From assembly GCA_039707655.1 (NCBI GenBank), contig CM077674.1, positions 237,623,904-237,687,903 on the forward strand: 64,000 bases of DNA, in the 5' to 3' direction. How positions within the stretch are numbered: position 1 is the stretch's first letter; each line of letters begins with the position of its first letter. The position numbers and the translations under genes are program-made. This DNA comes from Elymus sibiricus (taxonomy: Eukaryota; Streptophyta; Magnoliopsida; Poales; Poaceae). Of the stretch, positions 1-11,275 are shown piece by piece. Under the pieces are notes generated by a model. It saw only the letters and a list, made by a program, of their open reading frames with translations. It made no database searches and was not told the DNA's origin.

Positions 1-1609
1 GTTTTTTCAAACATCTGTTCGGCTTAGAGGTCGTCTGGCGAATGAAGTCACAAATGTGTATCCACATAAGTTATTCCCGGATCCCTGCCTTGGGCACTTT
101 ATGAGAATAGAGTTCAATCAAAATAATAATCAAGCATGATAGTGGTATTGAAACTAGAATCAAAGAGATGCGCGGATCTAGCTAGTACTACTTACATTGA
201 GGAATTCACATCGCAGCTCCTCTTTCCAAGGACCCTTAACGTGCTTGGTGAACTCTTTCCAAACCCTGCCAGGCAAAGAAAATGAATAAAGGAGTTATTA
301 ATTACTTGATATCAGGAAATTAACAATAGTTGTTGATATAGTGCGACAATGATTCAAATTACCTCTTGAGATTTTTTTGCAGGGGTGCCCACTTCGCAGG
401 GTCTTTATGTAACGAGTACATGACTTGTATTCGAATTTTGTCAAACTGTATGATGAGCAGAATAAAGTGGAAGCTGCGCACGCATAGCTCAAGAATTACA
501 CTTAACATTGAGTAAGCGAAACAAAATGATGTGTACAAGATAGTATAACACTCACTCGAAGTTGTAAGGAAAAAGTATTTCCCTTTTGTTTTGTTGTTCT
601 AGAAACGCCCTTAGCAAGTAATTCTCTAGATCAGTGGCGCTCCATCTGACAGTACCTTCATGAGCAACATTTGGGCTAATGAACCCAATGTCAAAGATTG
701 ATCCCCTTTTGCATTCGAGGATCTTATTTCTGCATAATATACATATGGTGAGGATAAGTATACATGCAATGGACGAGCTGAGCTAGAGACTTAATTACAG
801 AAATGATTCTTACAAACAATAGCAAGTGACGATAGTTTTGTTGATGGCATCTTGATTATATAACTGGAATAATTCTGAAAATTCAATGAAAACCTCCTCC
901 TTTCCATTGAAGAAATGCTCATCTTTAACTCCTGCATGGATATAGTTATCCCCTCGCAGGCAGGCTTCCAAGTACCAGTTATGCAATTTCTGCATCCTCA
1001 TTGGTAGATCCGGGAGCTCCTCAGGTTTGACGAGAGGCTTCCCGTGCATGAATTTAAAGGCTACTACATCAGCCATTTCGAACTGCACCTCATCGCCTAA
1101 GAAATCGGCAAGAGTGAAATGAGGACCAGCGGCCGCTACATCCGGATCATCAGCGATATCGGTAAACACCTTGAGCGGGGGGTACGATTGGTTCTTCTGT
1201 TCGCCCATCTGGGGAATTGTTTTCCCAGTCCTTACACTACTGCTGCTTCCCAACCACTTCTGTGGATCTCCATATGACTTTACAATCTGACGGTCATAGT
1301 TTGATAGCAGCGAACGCGGCGGTGGTTTTGTAAGGTTTTTCAGCGTACGCCTCTCTTTTTCCGGATCTATTTTCTCCAGAGGCGGCGGATGTTTCGGTGC
1401 AAGCTGGCGTTACACGTTAGCAGCTACCCACACTGCATTTTCCTCGTCAGACCTCTTGTATGGCAACTTGGGAGAAGCCTTTTTGATGGTTGGTGCTTTG
1501 GGTTTCTTCGCCCTTGTACTACTAGCCGCCAGAGCTGCGGCGGGTCTCTTCCTTTGATGCCGAGGCGGCGGCGGAGGCGGAGTCAGCTAACACGGTGGAG
1601 GCAACGGAG
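1..1609 (-). pseudogene. CACTA transposon Ulp1-type (C48) cysteine protease gene, broken
   Basis: A spliced minus-strand frame runs off the left edge. Exons read 814-1609, 556-729, 363-473, 196-265 and 1-96, with GT donors at 813, 555, 362 and 195 and AG acceptors upstream of each. The protein resembles the second gene of plant CACTA elements, which carries a Ulp1-like protease domain of unclear role in transposition. Seen: the LFQLYNQDA motif near 830-860, a candidate catalytic His in FHFILL (exon 363-473) and a candidate Cys in NNLCGY (58-75). Three lesions are visible: an in-frame TAA at 1410-1412, a V-M-Y-S reading where the family usually has V-(L/M)-D-S (the expected catalytic Asp is lost), and a one-base deletion near 56-58 directly after the Cys motif. 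The gene is then cut by the gypsy LTR at 1610. The exon structure is convincing; the family assignment rests on motif memory. Confidence 0.8.
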
Positions 1610-2561
1610 TGTCGGTGGAACAAACACCTATGTTTGTTGACTAGACTTATGCACAGGCGAACCATAGGCATCATCCCCAACAACAACCTGCATTCCAAGG
1701 CCAAGCCAGAAGAACCACTCTTCTGGAGACCAAGGAACGCATCAAGGATACCAAGCCTATGAGATATACCAAAAGGAGGTCTCCCTTGCCGGGCAGGAGA
1801 GCCTGGTCAGGTCGAGACCGTCCCTGGGACAAGTCCAAGACTAGCCCCGGCAGGCTTGCTGGGGTAACTCAGCTCAAGTTCCCCGCCAAGACTCCACTGC
1901 TCCACCGCTCAACCAAGCAGTGACGCAAGTCACTTATCAGTGCGGTGTCAAGCTCCCAAGTGATTAAGTGGCCACCGCATGCACTTGGCGGCCAGATGGA
2001 AGACAGATCACACGCCCTCTTGACACCCGTCCAGAGGCATGTCAAGACAGTAAGCAATGCAGGGTCTGGCGGCGCAGCAGGCTTGCCGAGCTCACCTAAA
2101 GCAAGACACCTAGCAGTGTATTTAATGCACTTTGTCCTAAATGCCAGAGTTAGGTATGATAGCACTGTTTGCTATCTAATCATAGGATAAAGATTGTTTT
2201 GCCATTGTGGTAACCCCTTGAGCTATAAAAGGAGGTCCAAGGCAACCTAGCAAGGGGTTCGATCCTCTCACGAGCTCGACCCGACCACACCAAACACCAT
2301 ACATTGTATGTGCGTGGCAGCACTCCCGAGGCAACCTTGCTGGGGACTTGCGCCCGCACCCATCGCCTTCTTCCACTCAATCCACCAAAGCAGGAGTAGG
2401 GTTTTATGCTTCGCAGTGGCCCGAACCTGGGTAAAACTCGCCCGTGTCAACGAAGTCGTGTGGCTCCATGGCTTCTGCTCTTTGTGCAACATGACCTCCC
2501 CCATGCCGAACCACAAAGGGGCCGCAAGGTCCCATAGGTGATCATGGATCATTCCCCGACA
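1610..2561 (+). repeat. Gypsy 5' LTR (952 bp), inserted in the CACTA gene
   Basis: It starts TGTCGGTG and ends CCCCGACA, so its termini form a 6-bp inverted repeat (TGTCGG/CCGACA). A TATA box, TATAAAAGG, lies at 2224-2232, preceded by GTAACCCCTT. Further downstream are the blocks GCAGGAGTAGGGTTTTATGC and GGCCCGAACCTGGGTAA, which recur in modified form in the LTRs at 26900, 35116 and 40720. The LTR therefore belongs to the same group of gypsy families, although its upstream part differs. Confidence 0.75.
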
Positions 2562-2565
2562 TCTT

Positions 2566-2583
2566 TGGTGCACCAGGTAGGGG
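2566..2583 (+). other. Primer-binding site of the gypsy element
   Basis: The sequence TGGTGCACCAGGTAGGGG begins 4 bases after the LTR end. It has the TGG start needed to pair with a tRNA CCA end and the same position and tail (CCAGGTAGGGG) as the sites at 41649, 44720 and 47791. I have not assigned the tRNA. Confidence 0.6.
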
Positions 2584-2651
2584 GAGTCGCTTGCGCGAAT
2601 CTGAGGTTGTGAAGCTCACATTCGCCATCATGTTCGTCGCCATTCTCGTCT

Positions 2652-3895
2652 ATGGCGCCCAAGAAGAAGTCTGGCGCGACCGCACATCCTTCCACTTCGA
2701 ATGCTCTCTCACATGCGGCCACGGGCGCTGCGAATGCCGCGGCCACATCAAGAGAGGGGGACGTTGTGGGTGACTTGGCTGGCACAGGCGGTGCCATCGC
2801 CATATCACCCGTGGCCAAAGCTGGAGCGGGAGGCGCCGGAGGAGACCAGCATCAGCAACAAACCAACAGCCGTGACCCACCAGCTGTGGGAGGAGGAGGC
2901 GCTCAATCCCAGCCTCCTCGCCGCACCGGTGGGCGCAGTCACGGCGACGACGCCTGCTCTGGCATGGGCCAGGATGCTTTGGTGGCGCCCACTATCGGCG
3001 CGGCCGCCGGACCCGTGCCTCGTCCAGGACAGGGCGGGCCGAACAGGGTCGCCAACCCCCAAGCGCAGCCCACACTTCATCAACTTGCTATGGCGACCGG
3101 CTCGCGGTGGCGCGAACACGACAAAGCTCCTGCTGGCCCTGCCAGGAGTCGAGCGACGTCGCGGTCCGCCTCATCGGCATTGCCAAGCACTGCCACGGAA
3201 GCCATGGCCCGAGCCCGTCTTCTGCTAAGTTTTCCTCCGGTGGCCGAACGGATGGATGAGTGGAGAGCCACTATCCAGAGCCTGATCGGCTTTGCTGAGA
3301 GAGAGGAGCTGCAGTGGACAGGGCCATCACGACGCCAGCTTACAACCATGGTGGCCTGGGCGGATGACTACGGCGGAAGGGCCACGACATCCGTGCGCTC
3401 CCCTCCACCACCGCAGGCCCAGCGGCAACCACGACGGGGGCAGCGTGCCGACGAGCTCGATGAAACGTCAATGGCTTCATCTGGCCTGCATGTTCATCAA
3501 GATCAGTGGCAAGTTCTGGAAGATCGACGAAGGGAAGACGCGCTTGTCATGATCGAGCGGCGCCGTGAAACGCGCCACACATCGGATAGGCGCAACGGTC
3601 CAGTCGTTGACGAACCTGCGCCCAGTGACGGCGGGTTCCTACCTTTTGAGGTCGGGCCTCCCACCTTCCCTCGCAAGCTGCGGCAAGTCCACTGGCCATC
3701 TGCCCACGTTTTCAAGCCAGAGCTGCCTGAGAAGTATGATGGAAAGTTGTACCCGGCAGAGTTCTTGAGCATCGACACCATAGTTGTTCAAGCTGCTGGT
3801 GCCAAGGATGAGAAGGTGTTCGCCAACTACTTCCCTTTGGCGCTCAAGCCAAACGTGAGGTCTTGGCTGATGCACCTGCCAGAAAATTCTATCTC
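2652..3895 (+). pseudogene. Gypsy gag, 3'-truncated
   Basis: The first ATG after the primer-binding site is at 2652 and opens a frame of about 415 codons before similarity changes. The N-terminal third is rich in Ala, Gly and Pro with low complexity. The conserved gag core then appears near 3716-3890 (ELPEKYDG, PAEFLSI, FPLALKPNVRSWL). The same core is present on the minus strand near 32080-32280 in the gypsy at 26900-35990, with about the same spacing. Gag forms the particle shell and packages element RNA. The frame reads past 3895 into out-of-frame pol sequence and stops at 3962. The CCHC knuckle, protease and most of pol are absent. Confidence 0.75.
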
Positions 3896-6148
3896 CTCAT
3901 GGGCTACTTCCAGGAGCACACCATCACGGTCGTCAGCATGGCCCCCTTGGCCAAGATCATAGGCAACAGAGATGCCTCTGGCCGGGTGGCCAAGTGGGCC
4001 ATCGAGCTGGCTCCCCACACCATCATCTACGAGCCCCGCACCACCATCAAGTCCGAAGCGCTGGCCGACTTCCTAGTTGACTGGGCCGAGACCCAGTACT
4101 TGCCGCCTGCGCCGGATTCAACGCATTGGCGGATGCACTTCGGCGGCTCCAAGACGCGCACCGGCTTGGGAGCCGGCATCGTGCTCACCTCCCCCAAAGG
4201 CGACAAGCTAAAGTACACATTGCAAATCCACTTCACCGCCTCCAACAACGTGGCCGAGTATGAGGCACTCGTCCACGGGCTCCGGCTAGCCAAGGAGATT
4301 AGCATCCGGCACATATTGCACTATGGTGACTCAGACCTGGTGGTCCAACAATCTTCAGGCGAGTGGGACGCCAAGGACGCCAACATGGCCAGCTACCGCT
4401 TCCTCGTCCAGCAGATCAACGGTCACTTTGACGGATGCGAGTTAGTCCATGTACCATGGGCCGACAATGAAGCAGCCGATGCACTGGCAAAAATTGGCTC
4501 TGCCCGGCAGGCCATCCCAACTGGTGTCTCCCTCGAGTGCCTGCGCAAGCCTTCCATCAAGCCATAGCCGGAATCAGAATCCATCTTCGTGCCGGCTGAC
4601 CAGGGAGCAGCCGGATCTGGCTCGGGGGCTGCAGTAGCCGAACCCGGCCCGGGGACTTCAGTAACTGGCTCGAGGACTTCTGCAGGCGGCTCGGGGGCTG
4701 CGGCAGTTGAACCCAGCCCGGGGACTTCTACAGCTGGCCCGGGGACTTCCATGACCAAACAAGGAGCGGCCGGCTCCGGCACGCCGCCTCCCAACCCGGC
4801 CACCCCTGTGCCCGCTGCTGTCCTGATGGTGGTGGAGGCCCCATCTTGGGCGCAGCCCATCCTCAACTTTCTGGTGAGCGGCGAGCTCCCAGCCGACGAG
4901 GTGGCGGCCCGGCAAGTGCAACGATGAGCTGACGCATACACGATCATCAACAGAGAGCTCGTCAAGCGCAGTGCAACCTGCGTCTTCCAATGCTGCGTGG
5001 AGCCAGATAAAGGCATCGCCATCCTCAAGGACATTCACCAGGGCAAGTGTGGCCACCATGCCGCCTCCAGGGCCCTCATGGCCAAAGCTTTTCGCCATGG
5101 CTTCTTCAGGCCGACTGCTCTGGAAGACGCCAAGCAGTTGGTCCAGAAGTGCAACGGCTGCCAGCACTTCTGTGCCAAATGTCACCAGCCGGCCGCAGCA
5201 CTCAAGACCATCCCCATCACTTGGCCGTTTGCCATGTGGGGACTAGATATGGTGGGCCCGTTCAAGACGACACGCGGCGGCATGACCCATTTGCTAGTTG
5301 CCGTGGACAAGTTCACCAAGTGGATCAAAGCAAAGCCGATCAAGAAGCTGGACGGCCCCACGACCGTCACATTTGTCAATGATATCACTGTTCGATGCAG
5401 CATTCTGCACAACATCATCACCGACAACAGCACAAACTTCACCAAGGGAGCTCTGGCCCATTTCTGCGCGGCGCAGGGCATCCGGCTAGACCTCGCGTCG
5501 GTTGCCCACCCGCAGTCGAACAGCCAGGTGGAGTGGGCCAATGGCCTCATCCTGTCCGGCATCAAGCCACGGTTGGTCGAGCCGCTGGAGCGCTCGGCCG
5601 GCTGCTAGATCGAGGAGCTTCCGGCCATCCTATGGAGTCTTTGGACCATGCCAAATTTGTCAAGCGGCTTCACGCCTTTCTTCCTCGTGTACGGGGCCGA
5701 GGCTATCATCCCAACGGATATCGAGTTCGACTCGCCTTGTGTCACCCTGTACACGGAGGTGGAAGCAAAGGAGGCGTGCGAAGACTGTGTCGATCTGCTC
5801 GAAGAGGCCCGGTTGCTGGTGCTTAGCCGGTCTGCCATCTACCAGCAGAGCCTACGCCGCTATCACAGCAAGAAGATCCAGCCGCTTGCATTCCACGAGG
5901 GCGACCTTGTGCTCCGGCTGGTCCAGTGGCTAGCCGGCCAGCACAAGCTCTCCTCCCCTTGGGAGGGGCCCTTCATCGTTAGCAAGGCTCTGGGCAACAA
6001 CGCCTACTACCTGATCGACACGCAGAAGCCCAGAGCATGCAAGAAGAACGCAGCCGGCGATGAATCAGAGTGCCAATGGAACGCGGACCTCCTCCGCCCG
6101 TTTTACAGTAAAATGCAGTGTATGTACCACCGCTATCTTTTGTACTAA
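3896..6148 (+). pseudogene. Gypsy pol remnant: RNase H and integrase
   Basis: One frame can be followed from the junction to TAA at 6146-6148, interrupted by TAG 4565-4567, TGA 4925-4927 and TAG 5606-5608. Order: end of the RT-linked RNase H (about 3900-4090), a second archaeal-type RNase H (about 4120-4500), a Pro/Gly/Ser-rich linker (4570-4900), the integrase zinc domain (H-H then CNGC near 5150), the integrase core (LDMVGPF, TDNSTNF and VEW supplying D, D and E; 5240-5545) and the C-terminal GPF motif (WEGPFIV, 5960-5985). Two RNase H domains are typical of the Tat lineage. The first Asp of the second RNase H is replaced (FGGS where FDGS is usual). The stop at 5606 stands where the family normally has Trp. 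Confidence 0.8.
4608..4750 (+). repeat. Short repeats with CGGGGACTT / CGGGGGCT in the pol linker
   Basis: Within the linker between RNase H and integrase, units built on GGCTCGGGGGCTGC and CCCGGGGACTTC recur about six times and encode GPGTS-like peptides. The same purine-rich word closely resembles the polypurine tract before the 3' LTR (CTTCGGGGACTAC at 11263-11275). Confidence 0.6.
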
Positions 6149-6849
6149 GCAAAGGCAACAGGTACCCTGAGGCACACTTGGGGGCTACCTTTTCCATCGC
6201 TATGATGAGCTTCTCTGCATGAGCATTCATTTTTTGCCCTGCCCAGGTTCGGTCAACCTGCCCGGGGGCTCACCGGCTAAGCCCAAGACGGCCTCGTCCA
6301 AAGCCGGTTTAGTAGTGTGCATGGTTCCAAAGCCCTCTCTTCGCCCCAGCTATAGCTCACAGCGCGACTGTCCGGCTGGCAAGAGCTAAAGGCCGGAAAC
6401 ACTGCCCACACGAAAAATGACTAAGGAAGAATGCCAATTCGGGCAAAGCCGGCCCTTCACTTCTCTCGTCTGGCTGCTCAGCAGTCGGCCGGCCGGCTTC
6501 TCGCTTGACTAGCCTACGCTTTAAGTGGCTGAAGTAATATGCCTATTCTGGCGGCCAAGTCCCCGACCCGGCCACAGACCGCAGCACGGCTGTCCGGCTA
6601 GCGGGGCGAAGGCCAAAAGACTATGTGCATAGGAAAAAGCCAAAGAAAGCAAAGGTAAAACCAAGACGGAACTCGGCAAAACGCACAAGCATGCAGGAAC
6701 AAGTAAATTTATTTACATCCCAAACGGCCCAAGGCCAGCATTCATCAAAGTCTTAAGTACACCCCCAATGGGTGGAACTGTGTATGGCTAACAAACTGTT
6801 CTCAAGCAAAAGATAGGAATAAATTAAGACAGATAAAAGGCACGGCCGC
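6149..6849. other. Gypsy spacer between integrase and the antisense gene
   Basis: No coding frame is convincing. The stretch contains several CCCGGGGGCT or TTGGGGGCT words (6169-6175, 6261-6270) and GGCCGGC-rich sequence. It separates two genes that face each other tail to tail: integrase ends at 6148 (+) and the antisense gene ends at 6850 (-). It would hold the 3' ends of both transcripts. Confidence 0.5.
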
Positions 6850-9800
6850 TTAGGCCGGTGGAACTGCGGGCTGGCTGGACGGGTCGGCGGTGGCTGTTGC
6901 ACTGGCTGGCGAGGCATTCGGCTGGTCGGCGGCGGCAGTCGACGAGGCCTCCGGCTGGTCGCCGGCCGAAGTCAGATCGGGCCGAGTCCGGCTGGTCACC
7001 CCGTCATCCGGTGCGACGTCGTCATTGTCCTCATCCTCCTTCTCCTCCTCCACCTCATTGCTGGAGGCGATCTCCTCGGCCAGGTCCTCCCCTTCGTCTG
7101 TGTTCAGCCCGAACCAAGACGGCGGCACCTCGGAGCCGTCTTCTACCCGCTCCGGGATGAAGACGTCTCCGTCCGTGTACTCTGCATGGGCGGCCACGCG
7201 GATGGTGATTGCCTCCCACTCCTGCACCAAGTCCCATGCCGCCTCCCTGCGGAACATGGCCAGCTGTGCCATGTCGATGGCAGGGTACCACGACTTGGTG
7301 AATTCCAGCGCCAGCTTGGCACCCGCTCACGCCGCGGCACCCTTCCAGGCGTCGAGCCACTCGGCGGCCGCCTCCAGCCACTGGGCCGTCCGGTTGGGGG
7401 TCCGGGGCACCTACACACCCGGCCAGAGCCCTTCCAAGACAGTCGGCCCGGCACGCTGTAACCGGCGAAGCAGCCGGCGCATCGGCGTGAGCCGCATCTG
7501 CATGGCCCGGAGCTGTTCGCCCAAGTTCCGGGGCCGATCCTGCTCGATCTCCATGCCGACAGCCCTCCGCCGGTCACGCCTCAGCTCGATCGCTTGGTCG
7601 ATGGCACCGGTGGGGTCTGGGAAGTGCTCTGCATAAGAAGACAAAGGGCTTAGAAGCCGGCATCCTGCAACAGCCGGCAGCCAGCTAAGCAGAGAAAAAA
7701 ATCATACCCTCGAGGAGGTCCTCGATCGCCGCATAGCCTTGCGTTAGATCCCTCTCCCGGTTAGACCAAGTCGATTGCTGGGACTCAAATTCAGCCAGGA
7801 GTTGGGTCTCCGCCTCCTTCAGCTTCTTGACCTCCTCCTCATGCCACATTACCTGGTCGGCCAGCTCCTTCACCAGCCGGTCACACTCCATGACCACGTG
7901 GCCGCACTCCTGCTTCTTTGCCTGGAGCAGGGTATCGACCTCCCGCAGGCGATCCTGCAGCTGGGAGGCGGCCTCTGCAAAACCAAAAAACAGTCGTCAG
8001 CAATGACGCAAAGAAAGACAAGAAGCTGTCGGAAAGATCCGGCCCGGCTGCTCAGCAGTCAACCTAAATCTCGGGGGCTACACCCAGTGGGTGCGCTTGA
8101 GCACCCCACTGGAAGCCGGCCTGCATAGCTTGGGTCATCTACAGCTCGACGATCTTGGTGGTGAGGTCCTTGTCGAGCGAGTTGTAGGCGGCCAGACGCA
8201 GATTGTGGTGACTCTGTATCAAGAACGACGCCCCAGCATTCAGATTTGTGCCATAAGTTCCGACCCGCCTGTCGAGCTATCGGCTCGAAACTCGGGGGCT
8301 ACACCCAGTGGGTGCGCTAGCGCGCCCCCACTAGAAAGCAAGAAAAACAAGCAAATCGACACTCTTACCTGGACGGCCTTCTGCATGAGCTGCAGTCGGG
8401 AGTATCCCTCCTTGTAGTAGGTTGTGAAGGAGGCAAACCCATCCACGACGTCCTTCATCGAGAGGTTCAACGCCGTGGCCCTGGTCGACGTCGCCCATCC
8501 GCCACCTAGCTCGGAGGAGCTTGTGGCCCCGATGATGGCCACCTATGAGCTCGGGGCTCCGGTGCTGGCCTTCTACCTTGGCTCGAAGGAGGCCCGCTCA
8601 AAGCGCAGGCACCAAGGGACGTGCACCATCACGGCTCAGCCCATGTCACTACCAGCACTGACCAGCGGCATCTCCGGCGCCCCATGATGGCTGCCTTCCC
8701 ACTCCCCGACACCGGCGGAGCCCTTGCCGCCTCCGTCTCCATGGCCATCGGGCCGGTTTCCACCTTCTGTGACGCCGGCTCGATCTGCTCAGTCGCTCCA
8801 GCCGACTCCCCGGCATCCACCATGATCGGCTCCAGCTGCTCGAGGTCGCCGGCTCTCGAGGCCGAATAGCTTGCTGGATCCTCCGTGGCCTTGGCGTTGA
8901 TCTCCGCAAATGCCTTGGCTTGCGTCTCCGCCGCCACCTTAGCCAGCAGCGCGGCGGCCATCTGGGCCTGCTCCCTGGTCTTCGCATCCTCCTGCGCCTC
9001 CTGGGCGTTCTTCTCGGTCGCCTCTCAGAAGGCGGCAGCCGAGTCTATGATCTGGACCCCCGAAGAGCCGCCTGCTAACCCAATCAGCGAGGCGGACGGG
9101 GCCCGAGGCTCGGAGATGGCAGCTCTATGCATCAAAAATAGCGAGATATGAAACTCAAGAAAGAAAGCAACCAAGACTACGCAACTAGCACACTTACCGA
9201 GACACCATCGGGAGCGGCTTTGGGGCCCTCCTTGTCGCCCCCTTGCTGGCGGCCGCCTTCACCGTCTCCAGCCGCTTCGTCGCGGTCGACTGCTTGGTCT
9301 TGTTCGTCGGCTTCCCTCCAGGCGGCACCTCTTCAGCGCGGCGCTTGGGCATGCCGGGTGCCTTGGTCACCACCTTGCCTTGCAGCCGCGTTGTCGAGGA
9401 GCCGGCGCCGCCATCCCAGTGCCCTCAAGGCCGCGCCCCCTTTCGCGGCTTCGTCATCATCCGGCCAGGTCCAGAGGTCGCCCTCCCGCGCCGTCTCCTC
9501 CGGCGTCGCCTCTGCCGGCTCCGCCTTCCCAGGCGGCTTTGTCCTCCCCTCCACCCAGCGCCTCGATTCCGGCCGCTTCCAGCTCCGGATCAGCCGTGTC
9601 ATTGACCTCATGATCCGGCGCCCAGCCCTGGCCAGGAGGCGGTGCGTTGGCCACGACCTGGCCCGGGAAGAGCTGCGTTACGTCCGGATGGTCAGGCCGA
9701 ATGAGAAGTATGGCATGAGCAAAGAAGGGAGACCATATACTGACCGGCAGAGGTGGGTTGGCACGGCTATACGGCTCCTTGCTGAATTGCCAATCCTCCT

Positions 9801-10704
9801 CACTGGGCTTGCTGCTCGAGAAAAAGTTGACATGGCGGACCACCTCCACTGTGGGCAGCTCCCGGGTCGACAGCCGGCAGGGGTCCCGAGGGCCGCTCAT
9901 GTAGTAGATCCGGTGCGGCCGGCTCTGCAGGGGTAGCACCCGGTGGTGGACGAAGGTGGCCAGCAGGTCAGCCGGCTTGAGGCCCTCTGCATCGACCATC
10001 TCCTGCAGCTGGGCCAGGATGTTGGTGATGGCAGCCGGCACGGGCGACAGCTGGTGCCACCAGTTCGCTCGCGCCCCAGCCGGCGGGCCTATGATGAAGG
10101 TCGGCAGGTTGATGCTGTCATGGGCCGGGTTGATGTTGCGGACGTAGAAATAAGACTTCTGCCATTTCTTGGCCAACTCCTCCAAGGCGACGGGCGGAAA
10201 GCAGGTCCCGGACCCGCTGCGCTGGACGGCAATGGCGGCGCAGCACTCGACAGGTTCGCCCTTGGCGAAAGTACCCAGTTTCAAGTAGAAGAACTTGCCC
10301 CATAAATCAAGGTTGGGCAAGATGCCAAGGTATCCTTTGCAAAAGGTTACGAAGGCAGAGAGGAGCACTACGGTGTTGGGAGTGAGGTGATGCAGCTGAA
10401 GGCCATAGAAGTTAAGGAAACTGCGGAAGAAGGAGCTCGTGGGCAAACCAAATCCACGGAGGAAATGGTTGTGAAAAATGACGTACTCACCGGCACGGGA
10501 TGCCGGCGAGTTCTCTGATCGCGGAACACGTGCCTCCACGACATTCCTCGGCGGGAGCCTCTGCGTCGCACGGAGGAACTCGATGTGGTCGTCCTCGACG
10601 CGGGATTCATCCCAGTCACCGCGCGCCATTGCTCCTGGCGGGTGCGGTGGGGGCTCGACGGAGCGGGGTGGCGGCGCACCTGTGGCAGGGCTCTGGCGAA
10701 GCAT
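6850..10704 (-). pseudogene. Antisense five-exon gene of the gypsy element (Transposase_28-type)
   Basis: The ATG at 10704 opens a protein whose first part matches, by memory, the plant 'putative gypsy type transposon' domain (Pfam Transposase_28): GEYVIFHNHFLRGFGLPTSSF followed by FCKGYLGILPNL, about residues 65-150. I trace exons 9198-10704, 8369-9124, about 8120-8213, 7708-7974 and 6850-7628, with donors GTAAGTG (9197), GTAAGAGT (8368) and GTATGAT (7707) and matching AG acceptors. Exons 2-5 give a charged, coiled-coil-like middle and an acidic tail ending at TAA 6850-6852. Lesions include a frame change near 9460, TGA in exon 2 (about 9028), TAG in exon 3, and TAG plus TGA in exon 5 (near 7411 and 7328). 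Genes antisense to gag-pol in this position are known from Tat-lineage elements; their role is unclear. Confidence 0.75.
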
Positions 10705-10817
10705 GGTGCGGTAGTGCGGCGAGGCAGACGAGGAGGCGAGGAGGTAGAGGAGCAAGGAAGAAGAAGAAGGCGAGTGGGAGAGGAGGCGTGTGAGCGTTTT
10801 GGCCGCCCCTCTCCCCC

Positions 10818-10824
10818 TATTTAA
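10818..10824 (-). promoter_or_regulatory. TATA-like box of the antisense gene
   Basis: TTAAATA on the minus strand lies 114 bases before the ATG at 10704, flanked by GC-rich sequence and followed by a pyrimidine/purine-biased leader. The spacing fits a core promoter independent of the LTR. This is inference from position and composition. Confidence 0.5.
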
Positions 10825-11275
10825 GCGACCGCGGGCGGCTCGGGGTGCGTGGGATTAAGTGCACCCACGTCCCACCTGCCCTCACAAATCTCACGCCGTT
10901 ACATGCGCCGTAAATGGCCACAGAAGGCCAACTGTCTGCCTCGGCCGCAACAGATCCGCCCGTGTCCCAAGGCACTGTAGTGGCGGGCCCGGGCCTGCCG
11001 CTGCGTCCCGTCGCGCGCGTGGCCTGGCAGGCCGCGCCGGCCCACTGGCTCCACCTGGCGTGCATGCCCAGGCGGCCGGCCCGGAACCCGGCGGCATGCC
11101 ACCCAGCGCTCGTCGTGACCGTTCAAATTCGCCAATGGCCGGCTTCACTCCTGCTGGCTTCTGGCAAGCGGCTCCTACTAGCCGGATAAAACAAAGACGC
11201 AGGTTCCTTCCAAGGGGGAAACTGCTAAGGCACTCCGGCTGAGAGCCGTGGCGCCTCACCAGCTTCGGGGACTAC
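10825..11275. other. Antisense-gene upstream region and gypsy polypurine tract
   Basis: GC-rich, no coding frame. The last 13 bases (11263-11275, CTTCGGGGACTAC) directly before the 3' LTR are the likely polypurine tract that primes plus-strand synthesis. The rest would be the distal promoter of the antisense gene. Confidence 0.5.

Noticed and set aside
8621..9936. Plus-strand open frames across the antisense gene
   Set aside because: They are shadows of the minus-strand exons, which have splice sites and a recognisable domain.
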